A stretch of 64,000 nucleotides of DNA from Ambrosia x helenae (lineage: Eukaryota > Streptophyta > Magnoliopsida > Asterales > Asteraceae): the NCBI GenBank assembly GCA_030844895.1, contig CM061223.1, forward strand, positions 1,426,001 through 1,490,000, read 5' to 3'. This document shows, in pieces, positions 47,020-58,384 of this stretch. Position numbers and translations under genes: made by a program. Each line of letters starts with the position of its first letter. Positions within the stretch are counted from its first letter, which is position 1. Below the pieces are notes generated by a model. The model saw only the letters and a list, made by a program, of their open reading frames with translations, did not search any database and was not told the DNA's origin.

Positions 47020-47695
47020 CATAGTCTGAAGAACTTGTTTTTTTAATAAGAGTAGATAGGATGGTCATCATATCATCACTAAACATCCAACTAATTCCTA
47101 TGTATCACCTCATTTCATAACATGTTACATGGGGTGGTTATTGATGTGTCGTAAAACACATCTATTTTCCTATTTATTTTGAGTCATAAATTAGTATTTT
47201 GTATATAGTTTTTCAGATGGGATTATTATCAAACAATTGTAAAAAGATGGGATTAATAAATTTCATTTTTCCTAATTTGAATGAATGAATCTTCTCGAAT
47301 AGAAGATATTTATACACATGCTTATCTGAGTCGGTGAGAAGGATAAGCCCATAAGAGCTGGACAAGGCCCACAACTCATTAAGTCAGCAACACCTTCAGC
47401 CCATTAAGTCAGCTATAGTCCAAGACAGCTATAAGCCTACTAAGATACTGCTACTAGCCCAATCAGCTACAAATAATCAACAGCTAGCCCACTTATCATC
47501 CAAACATCTCTCAAGCATATTATGAAAAATATAAAACATAGTACACAAAATTAGCCCATATTATAAGTAAAAGAATTGAAATGGAAAGCATATGCATATG
47601 AAAATTTTAACACGGTCTACGCCTTGATTGTGAGAAATCTAATTAAAGTTTAACAAACTCTTAAAATCAACTAACTAATGTGTGCAATCCTGAAG
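45253..47695. other. Intergenic repeats and microsatellites
   Basis: No gene. Holds A/G-rich GAAAGGAAAAG stretches with inverted ends GTTCCCGAGTTTACTT (46611) and AAGTGAAACTCGGGAACATA (46757), probably a MITE of about 170 bp, and a related half at 46310-46545. Also a G-run at 46825-46838, (TAA)n at 46890-46966 and a C-run at 46986-47002. GACTTAATGGGC-type sequence at 47340-47480 may be LTR remains. Confidence 0.45.
46890..46966. repeat. (TAA)n microsatellite
   Basis: About 25 perfect AAT/TAA units. Confidence 0.95.
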
Positions 47696-47703
47696 GTTAG
47701 AGG

Positions 47704-47841
47704 CAATGGTGGATCTTGAACCAAACACTTGGTAGGGCCAGACTTAATTTGAGCGTGCCAGACTCAATACATATGCAAATTTTCGGTAAAATTTATACTA
47801 CGAAACGAAAAAACTGGACGCTCCACTAAGATCTGCCCTTG
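47704..47841. mobile_element. hAT-type MITE (138 bp)
   Basis: Ends CAATGGTGGATCTTG and AGATCTGCCCTTG are imperfectly inverted, and the 8-bp duplication GTTAGAGG is perfect at 47696-47703 and 47842-47849. Confidence 0.88.
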
Positions 47842-47849
47842 GTTAGAGG

Positions 47850-48439
47850 TATAAACTCATAGCTCACAAACTTTAATTATGGTTATTGCTGAAAACTGAA
47901 TTGAACCGTACCGTGCACACCCTTAAAATCACCAATTCATGTGTTGTGTTTTCCGCCGCATCACGAAACAAATTTAAATACCCCCCCTCCCCTCCCCCCC
48001 CCCCCAAAAAAAAAAAAAAAAAAAAAAAAACACCAATCCTGCAAGCTCAATGCGAGGTCGGTACTACTCACACGTGGCCTCCGTTAAAACACTTTTAAGT
48101 TTTTAATACATAGGGGAAATATATAGGAGAACCGTTTTTTGGATTTTTGAAATAGAAAAAAAACCACTATAAGTTGTTAATATTTTAGTTGGCTAAAAGT
48201 TTATACGATTTTCACCACTGTAAATTGTTAATATATAGGAGAACCTTTTTTGGATTTTGCAATGTGTTGTGATTTTGTTTTAATAAATTAATGCCCCATC
48301 CTCTTTTTTCCAAAAAAAAAAAAAAAAAAAAAAAGAAAGAAAAAGAAATATAATCACTTTTACTAAATTTTTAGCTTTACAGATCCAATATCCATTGCCA
48401 ATCACCATTTGCTGAAGTGGCAGCTCTATGACCTTCTAA
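47850..48439. other. Non-coding with C- and A-tracts
   Basis: Includes C-run/A-run at 47981-48031 and an A-run at 48312-48334. The phrase ATATATAGGAGAACCGTTTTTT/ GGATTTTTG is repeated at about 48118 and 48233. No gene. Confidence 0.45.
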
Positions 48440-48447
48440 CGTGAAAG

Positions 48448-48638
48448 CAATGACGAAGTTTGACCCGAAGGTTCTGGGGGTCAGAAGTCACTAGTTTCGG
48501 GGGGTCGAAACCCTATATTTTTAAAATTTTCTATACGAATAGTCGAATACTATATAATCAAAACTTCTGCGCGAAAATCCGGGGGGGGGGGGGGGGGGGT
48601 CGGCCGCCTCTCCCCGCCCCAACTATGCTGCGCCATTG
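48448..48638. mobile_element. hAT-type MITE (191 bp), TTTCG-GGGGTCGAAACC family
   Basis: The 8-bp duplication CGTGAAAG is perfect at 48440-48447 and 48639-48646. Ends CAATGACGAAG and CTGCGCCATTG are imperfectly inverted. The interior shares GTCACTAGTTTCG, GGGTCGAAACC and TTCTATACGAATA with the element at 50666-50828, so the two are the same family. A 17-base G-run at 48583 is inside. Confidence 0.9.
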
Positions 48639-48646
48639 CGTGAAAG

Positions 48647-49067
48647 TTGTGGGTTGGAGTCTCACCTGAAGCAAATTTATTCTAGGTTGTGTTTGAGGTT
48701 TTATCACAGTGGGTCTTCGAGTGGTGAGTTTCCTCTGTAATAGTGGCGGACCGGGTCACCAACGCCGTCTGCGTTTACAGGCGTGGTTGCCCTTTTACCA
48801 TTGGGTTTACCCGGTCACGTTTGACGTTAAAAAAAAATCAAATATCCATGATCCGACCTCTGGCATCCTCCTATATATTGATTTACAAAGTTCCAACTTC
48901 CAAGAATAGTACTAGCTGGGGACAAAATTGTCTTTTAACACATGATATCAAGGGTATTGCGGTCTTTTCGATGTATTATTATTATATTGATCCTTTTGTG
49001 TACCCGAGACCGTACCGATGGCTTCAAAATTCAAATTCTCAACGTTCACCTCCCTTGTTGAAAATAC
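48647..49067. other. Upstream region of the SAP/CCCH gene
   Basis: No coding exon. It is the presumed promoter region of the gene starting at 49120, with no cis-element that I can assign besides the TATA box. Confidence 0.4.
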
Positions 49068-49075
49068 TATAAATA
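49068..49075 (+). promoter_or_regulatory. TATA box of the SAP/CCCH gene
   Basis: TATAAATA lies 45 bases before the start codon at 49120, which would put the transcription start near 49100 and leave a short pyrimidine-rich leader. Confidence 0.65.
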
Positions 49076-49119
49076 TCAACCCCCCTCTCTTGATCCATCC
49101 ATTCTAAAGCAAAAATAAG

Positions 49120-51437
49120 ATGAATAATCACACTCAATATGTTGAATCAGATACAGAGACCGATGATTCCCTACAAGACCCAACCTTCGATCTTTTAGAA
49201 GAGACCCAATCAACCTTTTCGAATCTTTCCATCAAGAAAAAACCCAGTTCTCGGTGACTCTTCTTTTCCTTTTACTTTATTTGGTTAAAACTTTATGAAT
49301 GATTGTTTTTTTTTTTTTTCAGTTGTCCCATGAAACGTGATGAGGATGTTGATTGTATAGCCTCTCCTAAGATGGATGCAAATGAAGAGAAACGTTATGA
49401 AACTGTTGAAAAGATGATTGAAGGTTATTTATAACTGGAAACCAACATGAAGATCAAGTGTTTGTTGAAATGACTGTTTTAAAATAAATAATTTGTTTGT
49501 TAATCAATGGGCAGGTGGTGAGGTGGAGAAACTGAAAGTGGAACAATGTAAGCTGTATCTAAGAAGACATGGGTTGAGATTAACAGGCAACAAAGATATC
49601 CTCATTTACCGCATCAAGGAGCACCTTAGGTATGTATGTATGTATGTATGTATATTATTACTTATTCCTAGGGGTGCAAACGAGCCGAGCTTGAGCCTAA
49701 AACAAAGCTCGTTTATTTATCGAGCCCGAGCTCAAGCCTGACTGACATATGAAACTCGTTATCGAGCCTATGTATAATATTAGTTTTTTTTAATATTTAA
49801 TCATGTTTACCCCTCGTTTAAAGTTGTTAAGTTAACGAGCCCGAGTTCGAGCTTCACTTATCGAGCTCACGAGCCTAAACGATTTATTATTTATATTATT
49901 TTTATTAAATAAATTAACTAATAGATAACAAACAAGCCGAGCCCGAGCCGAGCTCGAGCTTTGAAAACTCTTATAAGTTAATCGAGCTCGGGCTCGGCTC
50001 GGCTCGTTTGCACCCCAGTTATTCCTTTTGTTACTATTAATTAGGCTGGCATTTGTTGCTTCAGTATTATGAATGGTGAAGGAGAACATAAGTACCCTGC
50101 TTCCACTTTTGTTATCAATTGTAAAGGTATTATTATTATTATTACTCTTGCTTTACTCTTCTCTAAGGTTTTAGCTTCTAAATATTAATTTTACAACTTA
50201 CCAACTAAACTATTGCAGGTGACGCTTGCACTGGAGATATTGTTATGTTTGAACAAAATGTTTATGAAATGTAAGGATCCTTTCACAAACTAAACGGATT
50301 CTTAGCTATCTTGACGTGGTCTGTCTAGTATAATTTGTTGTTGGTTTATAATAATAATAATAATATTCAGGTTTAACCTTGCATCAAGGAGTGCTACTGG
50401 TCCTCCTTGTGGCCAAAGAACTGTAGCTGGTATTATTGTAAAAGAAAGCTATGGTGCTGCAAAACAACAGCATACCTTTACAGTAAGGAAAACAGATGAT
50501 CAAAAACTTTGTCAACCCTTTTAAAAAAGGTTTTAAAAACAATTGTTGTTTTTAGATTGAGGTGTTATGGAGCAAAGGGACGAAACCTCTACCTCCCCTT
50601 CATCCTCTACTCATTAAAGGCAGGAATCTTTATCGCTTAAAGACAATGAGACAGGTTCGTATATTCAGTGGCGAATCTTGGCCCGAAACTTCGGGGGTTG
50701 GAAGTCACTAGTTTCGAGGGGTCGAAACCTTATATACCAAAAAATTTCTATACGAATACTATATAATCGGAACTTCTGAGCAAAAAATGCCCCCCCCCCC
50801 ACCCCGTCCCTTAAAAGGATCGCCCCTGCGTATGTTGTTTTTTAGATTACATTTTTCATATCTTATTGCAATTATGATGGCTGAACATTATTATCATTGA
50901 AACCCAGAGATGGAAAGATGAAAGTGAAAGACGGAAAATGTTGTCGGAAAAACATGCTAGAGGTAATGTGGCAAGAACTAACAGGGAAACACGGCTTCAT
51001 GAAAAGGAAATAAGAAAGACAATGAGGTAGCTAGAATCAATCATGAGTTTAATTTCTGGTAGCAACAAAAACAATAACTTTACAAAATTTACTTTCATTT
51101 CAGAGCCTCAAAACAAGAAGATAAGAGACCAACACCTCCTATGATTATTAGTTCAAGGACTTCAAATCAGCATTCAAATAAAGAGAATATGATCCCCAAT
51201 ACTTTAGATGTTCATTTCAGAAAAAGTTTTGAGGTTGAACAAAACATGGGCTTGTATCCTTCAAGATCATTTCAAAGCCATGATTATTATGATCGTCAGA
51301 ATCTCCGAAAAAGCTATAGTTTCCAACACAATGGTTATTTACCGAGGGACCATTATCAAGGAAAGAGGCAGGAGTTGTGCAGACTCTATGCACAAGGTAG
51401 ATGCCACTACGGATCAAACTGCAAATATCTGCACTGA
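49120..51437 (+). CDS. SAP domain plus CCCH zinc-finger protein
   Basis: Nine exons, 49120-49253, 49323-49423, 49515-49629, 50065-50126, 50219-50270, 50371-50482, 50556-50654, 50908-51026 and 51104-51437, all with GT-AG borders, add up to 1128 nt, exactly 376 codons with TGA. The 375-residue protein has an acidic N-terminus, a SAP motif at about 79-116 (VEKLKVEQCKLYLRRHGLRL, then NKDILIYRIKEHL), a middle region with CGQRTVAGIIVKESYGA and RNLYRLKTMRQRWKDE, a basic coiled-coil-like segment, and at the very C-terminus one finger C-X7-C-X5-C-X3-H (about 357-375). SAP motifs bind DNA or chromatin and CCCH fingers usually bind RNA. The layout matches the plant 'zinc finger CCCH domain-containing protein 62' type, a nuclear nucleic-acid-binding protein of unclear role. 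Introns 3 and 7 each hold a hAT MITE. The gene appears intact. Confidence 0.9.
49669..50017. mobile_element. GCTCGAG-rich hAT-type MITE (349 bp) in intron 3
   Basis: Ends TAGGGGTGCAAACGAGC and GCTCGTTTGCACCCC-A are inverted. The 8-bp flanks CTTATTCC (49661-49668) and GTTATTCC (50018-50025) differ at one base. It belongs to the family at 30607-31077, in reverse orientation. It sits in intron 3 of the SAP/CCCH gene. Confidence 0.88.
50666..50828. mobile_element. hAT-type MITE (163 bp) in intron 7
   Basis: Ends CAGTGGCGAATC and GATCGCCCCTG are inverted, with 8-bp flanks CGTATATT (50658-50665) and CGTATGTT (50829-50836) differing at one base. It lies 11 bases after the end of exon 7. It is the sister of 48448-48638. 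Confidence 0.88.
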
Positions 51438-52057
51438 TGTCGTCCAACCTTTTATTTAACTCTTGTTTTCTCGTGTCGGAGGCAAAAATAAATGGACCTT
51501 TCAATTCAAATTTTGATTTTGTGTGAATGATGGCCATCTACAATTTGCTCAAAAATTGATTTCACAATTAGTCTAACAACATTTCAAACATAGTGAATAA
51601 CAGCTAGCGTTGCTAAAAAAACTCACGTATCTTGTTTTTGGTGTTGTGTCGTATTTTTTGTTCTTGAGACGAGCAATTGGGCAAGCTATAAACACCATGA
51701 TGGTTAGTGAGTCACGTATACGTAAAGTGTGTAAGTTGTGTAATGTATATATGAGTAAGAAAGTATGGAAAGATCAACTCTCTTATAGTGAAAAGTCGGA
51801 GAAGAGAGAAAAATGACGTAGGTTCAAATTCTTGTAAGTGTAAGATTAGGTGCTCTTTAGGCGTAAAATATCGTTCTTCAATAAAAAAGTTCCTTTTTAT
51901 ACAATTGGAAAATGGGCCAAACCTTATAGATTGAGTATGTATTTAGACGATTATTGACTAAAACCATAGCTGTACGCTAAGAACCGGTTTAGATTACACA
52001 AAAAAAACTGTAGCTTAGGAACCGATTTGATGGTTTAGAACCTGTGGTTTTGATTAG
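51438..52057. other. Intergenic, 3' flank of SAP/CCCH gene
   Basis: No further exon or repeat was recognised, apart from the start of a duplicated segment from about 51950 that is homologous to the last intron of the kinase-C2 genes. Confidence 0.4.
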
Positions 52058-52245
52058 GAACCTGTGGAATACCTGGATATAAGTATTGCTAACGTGGTAA
52101 AAGAAAAAATATGAACAATATATACAATATTGTGGGTGGTCGGCTTCACATGGAGTTGCAACGGGAAAGTTCAGCATTGCTAGTGAAAACAAAGTCGAAA
52201 GCATCACAGTTAGTGAGTTCATTATACAATCTAGCTATTTCATAG
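52058..52245 (+). pseudogene. Last-exon relic of a kinase-C2 gene
   Basis: After a TTTTGATTAG acceptor shared with both kinase-C2 genes, the sequence matches their terminal exon: YLDISIANVVKEK, then a one-base loss shifts the frame, and the rest still reads as GGRLHMELQRESS-type sequence to TAG at 52243-52245. The 3' flank up to about 52340 also matches the 3' flank of the gene ending at 63893 (both reach GAGTTGGATTGGATTG). The kinase and earlier C2 exons are gone. It shows that the array once had at least three members. Confidence 0.85.
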
Positions 52246-52339
52246 TGGGTCAAGCCAAAGGTGACAAAATACTTGAATGTTATCTCTTTCTTTTTGTAAA
52301 CGAAGACCGTAGTGACTACTGAGTTGGATTGGATTGAAA

Positions 52340-53138
52340 TTGTTGGAAAAATGAGTCAAAATCATAAGTCAACAGTGAAAGTCAATTGTCAAACATATGC
52401 TCCCTAAGCTGCTGAAAGTTTCAGGGGGTGATTCTGTCAAGTTCTCAAAGTTTTATTATTGTTATATTGAGTTTTAATCTGACTGTAATAAAGCCAAACT
52501 TCACAAAAAAACCAAAAAGAGGGTCTTTTGCATGATCTTGGAAACTACTTGAGATCATTAAAGGTGGAAGTAATTTTTTGATGGGTAAGCCTCATAAAGT
52601 AGAAGTGAACTTTACACTTTTTCTCATTTTAACAATATTCAGTTAGAAATCAATTTATATGTCCCGCAAAGACAACGCTTCATTAGAAAACATAAAAAAA
52701 GAACAATAAGGTTCATACACATGGTTGCGTCCTCTCAAACATATCCAAATTTGACAAGAAAAAAAGCGAGTGGATAAAAGGGAACACACCATCGACAACG
52801 CTTACAGATCACTACTACAACTATCCAAATGTGTTGTATTACTTTCTTTGCATATTCATGGTTGCTTCCCCTCAAACATACTCGGTTTTAAATTAATTTG
52901 GCGTGATCCAACGAACTTACATTGCTTCTTCTTAATTAATAATAAAAAAACAACTTATGTAAAGTTGACTTACGATTTGGATTATTGTAGATGGAAGTTT
53001 CTGATTAAATACCAACATACAATTGACTAGTGGGTTGGTAGGGATGCTTGTCTATTGTTAAATTCATACCCAAATTTTAAGCAGATTTTCAACTACAAGA
53101 TTTGGGGTTCTTATTTTTGCTTCAAACCATCAAAACAA
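52340..53138. other. Upstream region of kinase-C2 gene 1
   Basis: Non-coding. The segment TTTGACAAGAAAAAAAGCGA at 52752 is matched at 56083 and the last 150 bp resembles 58920-59040, so parts of the promoter are duplicated with the gene while those of gene 2 have been pushed apart by insertions. Confidence 0.5.
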
Positions 53139-55140
53139 TGGCTCACATGAAACAGTTTGACCACCTCAAAATACAATTGGATGCTATAATATCAGCAACC
53201 AACAACTTCGCTGATGAAAGTTGCATTGGGAAAGGAGGATTTGGGAATGTGTACAAGGGAAAGATTGCCGTTTTTGGTTTTGATAGGGAGACCCTGGTTG
53301 CTATGAAGCGTTTAGATCGCCGTCCATTCGGGCAAGGAGATACAGAGTTTTGGAAAGAGGTCATGATGCTTTCACTTTACAAATACAAACATGAAAATAT
53401 TGTCTCTCTCTTAGGGTTTTGTGATGATTGCGGCGAGAAGATCCTAGTGTACGAGTATGTACCCAACAAAAGCTTAGATGGATTCGACGCCTTAAAATAT
53501 GCATTGGGGCGGCTCATGGATTGGCTTACCTTCATAATGCAGACGGGACCCAACAAAGAGTATTGCATCGTGATATAAAAAGTTCCAATATTCTTTTGGA
53601 TAAAGATTGGAATGCTAAGATCTCAGATTTTGGTCTCTCCAAGCTTGGTCCTGCCAATCAAAAGTACACATTTCTTTACTCTAATGTTGTAGGCACGTTT
53701 GGGTATGTCGACCCGGTTTACCACGAGACTGGGTTATTAACAAAAGAGTCAGATGTTTACTCTTTTGGTGTTGTATTATTTGAAGTATTGTGTGGGAGGT
53801 TATGCTTCGACAGCGAAGGACAACCACCTTTAATAGAATTGGCGCGACAATCCTACGACCAAAACACAATGAAGGGAATCGTTTATGGTAATATAAAAGA
53901 GGAAATAAATCCCGAATCTTTGCAGGTGTATGCAACAATCGCTTACCAATGTGTGAAGAGAAAACGTGATGAACGCCCGTTAATGAGTGCCGTTGTGGAG
54001 GCACTTGAAACCGCACTTCGTTATCAAGTAAGTTGTTTTTGTAGCAAAACAAATTGGTTTTTGACACAACTGTTGATAATAAGATTTATTCCTTGCTTAC
54101 ACTTTCAGGAACCAAAAAATGATCAAGATGCAAACACTTCTTTACTGCCAAAAGTACCCTCAGAGGTGACCGAACCGGGTCTTGTGAAGTAAGTATCCCC
54201 TGTAGTCACTTTGTTGGTTAAATACATTTGTAACAAACTATTCAAACATTGAATTGTTAGGGCTACACGGCCCATAGATATCGAGGAGTATGCTAGCTCT
54301 GAGGGTGGAGGGTTGCTTGCGGTTACAATCCATGAAGGAAATGATCTAAAAGGGAAGCATCCGTTTATGATCTTGCGTGTTGGACATGACATTAGACGAA
54401 CCACGGTTTGTGTTATGAACTATATATAGTGTTTTTGGTGACAATATTATTGTTTCAAAAGTGTTACAAGTTTGTTGATTTGGGGTTTTCAGACTATGAA
54501 GAACAATCAAAATCCGGTATGGAAAGAAACGTTTAAGTTTACACTAGAGAAGCCAGCAAAATCAATATTACATTTAGTAGTTTGTTCTGACTCATGGAGT
54601 AAAAAGGTACAACAAATTCTTAATATTAAACGGGTCAGCCCGAAACACAACAAGTATATTATCAGGGGCGTACAGAGCAGGGGTAGCGCCCGCTACTCCT
54701 CAACTTTTCCGACGTAGTGGAAAATTTTCGTTTTTTTTACGTTTGTTGTATTACGCTACCCCTTAATTCTATTGTCGTTACTCCTCAAAATATTTTTGAC
54801 GTTTAAACGTTACCCTTAATATTTTGGTCTAGATCCGCCACTGTATATTATTATCTACGGTTTTTTTTTTTTTTTTTTTTATGATTGTAATTTTCATTTC
54901 ATACGGTTTTTAGTTATGTGAATATTTAATAGACTGATGGTTTTGATTAGGACATTCTGGGTGACGTGGATATAAGTCTTGGTGACGTGGTAAAAGAAAA
55001 ACAGATGAACAATATATACAACATTGGAAATGGTCGGATTCATGTAGAGTTGCAATGGGAAAGTTCAGAATTGCCACTGAAAACAAAGCCAAAATTGTTG
55101 CAGTTCATGAGTTCAGTTTACAATTTAGCTGCTTCATAGT
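53139..55140 (+). pseudogene. Receptor-like cytoplasmic kinase-C2 gene 1, frameshifted
   Basis: Five exons (53139-54027, 54119-54188, 54261-54405, 54493-54606, 54951-55140) mirror gene 2. The kinase has GKGGFGNVYKG, VAMKRLDRR, VLHRDIKSSNILLD, ISDFGLSKLG and DVYSFGVVLFEVLCGR. The C2 part has GGGLLAVTIHEGNDLKGKHP, NNQNPVWKETFKFTLEKPAK and LGDVDISLGDVVKEKQ, then NGRIHVELQWESS. Relative to gene 2 a 28-bp stretch is missing after KS at about 53472, removing roughly LDRYISSDN and shifting the frame; the original frame ends at 53578 and the rest continues in the +1 frame. All splice sites and catalytic residues survive, so the loss is recent or the sequence has an error. The last intron carries a hAT MITE. 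The encoded kinase would have been soluble, lacking a signal peptide or membrane segment. Confidence 0.85.
54663..54843. mobile_element. hAT-type MITE (181 bp) in last intron of kinase-C2 gene 1
   Basis: Ends CAGGGGCGTACAGAG and AGATCCGCCACTG are inverted and the 8-bp duplication TATATTAT is perfect at 54655-54662 and 54844-54851. The matching intron of gene 2 lacks it. Confidence 0.92.
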
Positions 55141-55653
55141 GGCCCAAGCCCATATTGACAATATTAATAGAGTATGTATATGGGCCTAATATCTTGCAAG
55201 TGAAATTGGGCCTTTTAAACCGTGTCTTTCTTAACTGTGTGACAGAGATTATCACACCCACCTCTTGGCAGGCCCTAATCACCCAGGCGTCCAGACTACG
55301 GCCCAACCTTCAATATGCATTGGCCTTCACATCGTTAATCTTTAACACATTCACAATGAACCTTATTTGGATTATTTTTATGTATAACGGATGAAACAAA
55401 TAAAATTTTCAAAAGGTTGGGCCAAACGGATGACATAAAACCTTCTAAACAAATTAATAAAAAAAATCAGGCTAGACAAGTTGTGTTTGTGCCATGTAAG
55501 CAACACAACTTTTGTGTCTGTATTGACTTTTGACCCATCAACTCATAAACAAACCGTGTTTAGCATACTCTATATGCATAACAAGGTAACATCCAACAAT
55601 TTTCTTTAGAACCTTCTTATTTTGCATTCACACACAAAAATTTAATAGTCTAA
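55141..55653. other. 3' flank of kinase-C2 gene 1
   Basis: The first 90 bp (GGCCCAAGCCCA...GGGCCTAAT) match the 3' flank of gene 2 after 63893. The rest is unassigned. Confidence 0.5.
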
Positions 55654-56066
55654 GAGGGTGTTTGGGATTGAGTTTCAAAACAACTTATTGACTTATTGGC
55701 TTTTTCAAAAAGCCAATAAGTCAATAAGCTGTTTGTGTAACCCAAAAGCACTTTCTGTTTTGACTTTTGGCTTTTGGCTTTTAAGGGTGGAAAAGCTGTT
55801 TTTGAAAAGTTAGAAATCCTGGCTTTTGGTTTTTGGCTTTTGACTTTTGGAAAAAAATTACAAATTTACCACTCATACAACCAATATTCACAATAAGTTT
55901 AAGCAAAACACTTAAAAAACAACAATTTATTGACTTTTTGACGTTTCTCATCTCAAAAGCTAATCCAAACACTTTTTTTAAAACTCCTTTTCAAAAAGTC
56001 ATAAGCTAATAAGCACTTTTGACCAAAAGCACTTTTGCATCTCCAAACTCAATCCCAAACACCCTC
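55654..56066. mobile_element. Tourist-like (PIF/Harbinger) MITE, 413 bp
   Basis: Inverted ends GAGGGTGTTTGGGATTGAGT match over more than 20 bp and the TAA duplication is present at 55651-55653 and 56067-56069. The interior repeats GGCTTTTGGCTTTTGACTTTT-like words on both sides and could fold back. Confidence 0.9.
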
Positions 56067-56242
56067 TAAAATTATCCATTTTTGACAAGAAAAAAACGAT
56101 CGGAAGGGAACTCACAAGTCACAACTACGGTTTACCAAGTTCCTCGGTTTGACTATATATATGAAGGTTAACATACAAACGATATGAAGGACTCACAAGG
56201 CAACACGTGGCAATAGCCAAAATGGTATTTTTGTCCATCAAC

Positions 56243-56385
56243 CATAATTACGCACGTTATCACAAACCCAGATAATGACGCACATTATATCTTATAATGA
56301 TGCATGTTAAACATCATAATGACGCACGCTAAAAAGTATAATGACGCACGTTATACGTGATAATTATGCATGTTATAAAACCCAA
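56243..56385. repeat. Short repeats of ATAATGACGCACGTTA
   Basis: Six variants of TAAT(G/T)A(C/T)GCA(C/T)(G/A)(T/C)TA occur about every 22-30 bp between 56245 and 56375. They lie in the spacer upstream of kinase-C2 gene 2. Confidence 0.7.
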
Positions 56386-56411
56386 CGATTTTTTTTAAGT
56401 ATAGCAATATA

Positions 56412-56799
56412 GGGTATGTTTGGCAAAACTAGCTGGAGGCTGGTAGCCGCAAGCTGGTAGCTGGAAGTTTTTTAAATATATTTTTGTGTTTGGTAGGGTA
56501 GCTGGAGCTTTTAATAAAATGACCAAAACGGGCATAATTAAAAGTTTGTAAAGAAGGTTTTTATTTTATTTTAAAATAGAATGGGTATTTGTGTCATTTA
56601 TTAATTAAAAGCTTGTAGCTAGTAGAGTTTTTTCTTAAAAACTAGTATTAGTAGCTTTTCACCATAGAGCTTTTTCTCTAACCTAAAAGCTTGCAGCTCC
56701 TTCAACCAAACATGGTTTTTATTGAGTAGGAGCTTTTTCTTAAAACCTTGAAGCTTGAAGCTCCTAAAAGCTCTTAAAAGCTCCTTGTCAAACATACCC
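56412..56799. mobile_element. Harbinger-like MITE, 388 bp
   Basis: Inverted ends GGGTATGTTTGGCAA / TTGTCAAACATACCC with 3-bp flanks ATA at 56409-56411 and 56800-56802. The interior is made of AGCTTTTAAGAGCT-like words on both sides. A minus-strand frame here has no domain. Confidence 0.8.
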
Positions 56800-57074
56800 A
56801 TAGTATGCTAATTAAAGAAGGATAAAACGCTTGTTTTATCGTGTATTTAAAAAAAATGTCGTATAAAAAAGTTAAGGACGTTTAAAAAATGAGGGTGGAA
56901 GTTGAAAAAAGTCAATAATTGTAGGCTATACCTATTTAATTTAACCCTCCCAACTCATTCGTTGATTTTCTCATGCCTGAATTTCAATCTGAATCCATCT
57001 TTTAATCTCATCTATCAATTTCTCAGATCAAATACTAACATTCCTTTGTATCCTTTTTATGTTAAGGTTGCTAT

Positions 57075-58384
57075 GTAGTTAATACTTTCTCGAGTATATA
57101 TATTGAAAATTTGAAATATTCAAAGTTGGTGTTGTTAACGAACATGCATTAATTGCTTCTTCTTACACCACTAGGCACTAGCTACCAAATATAATTACTA
57201 TTCAGGCCAACATTTAAAAATGTTCTAGTGAAGTGGGTATTTATTATTTTGAAACAAGTGGTAGCAGTGAGTCAACACAATTAAAGGTGGGTATTAACAG
57301 TAGTGGATCAATTGGTGAAGGGGCAGGGGTTTCAACGTAGTTAATACTTTCTCGAGTATATATATTGAAAATTTGAAATATTCAAAGTTGGTGTTGTTAA
57401 CGAACATGCATTAATTGCTTCTTCTTACACCACTAGGCACTAGCTACCAAATATAATTACTATTCAGGCCAACATTTAAAAATGTTCTAGTGAAGTGGGT
57501 ATTTATTATTTTGAAACAAGTGGTAGCAGTGGGTCAACACAATTAAAGGTGGGTATTAACAGTAGTGGATCAATTGGTGAAGGGGCAGGGGTTTCAACGT
57601 AGTTAATACTTTCTCGAGTATATATATTGAAAATTTGAAATATTCAAAGTTGGTGTTGTTAACGAACATGCATTAATTGCTTCTTCTTACACCACTAGGC
57701 ACTAGCTACCAAATATAATTACTATTCAGGCCAACATTTAAAAATGTTCTAGTGAAGTGGGTATTTATTATTTTGAAACAAGTGGTAGCAGTGGGTCAAC
57801 ACAATTAAAGGTGGGTATTAACAGTAGTGGATCAATTGGTGAAGGGGCAGGGGTTTCAACGTAGTTAATACTTTCTCGAGTATATATATTGAAAATTTGA
57901 AATATTCAAAGTTGGTGTTGTTAACGAACATGCATTAATTGCTTCTTCTTACACCACTAGGCACTAGCTACCAAATATAATTACTATTCAGGCCAACATT
58001 TAAAAATGTTCTAGTGAAGTGGGTATTTATTATTTTGAAACAAGTGGTAGCAGTGGGTCAACACAATTAAAGGTGGGTATTAACAGTAGTGGATCAATTG
58101 GTGAAGGGGCAGGGGTTTCAACGTAGTTAATACTTTCTCGAGTATATATATTGAAAATTTGAAATATTCAAAGTTGGTGTTGTTAACGAACATGCATTAA
58201 TTGCTTCTTCTTACACCACTAGGCACTAGCTACCAAATATAATTACTATTCAGGCCAACATTTAAAAATGTTCTAGTGAAGTGGGTATTTATTATTTTGA
58301 AACAAGTGGTAGCAGTGGGTCAACACAATTAAAGGCGGGTATTAACAGTAGTGGATCAATTGGTGAAGGGGCAGGGGTTTCAAC
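57075..58384. repeat. Five tandem copies of a 262-bp unit
   Basis: Units start at 57075, 57337, 57599, 57861 and 58123 with GTAGTTAATACTTTCTCGAG. The five copies are identical to the eye except for A instead of G at 57270 in the first and C instead of T at 58336 in the last. The end of each unit encodes the start of the open frame that follows the last copy. Confidence 0.95.

Noticed and set aside
58281..58283. GTG at 58281 as translation start of the unknown frame
   Set aside because: Plant nuclear genes do not normally start at GTG; the frame is open further upstream and may begin at a splice acceptor.
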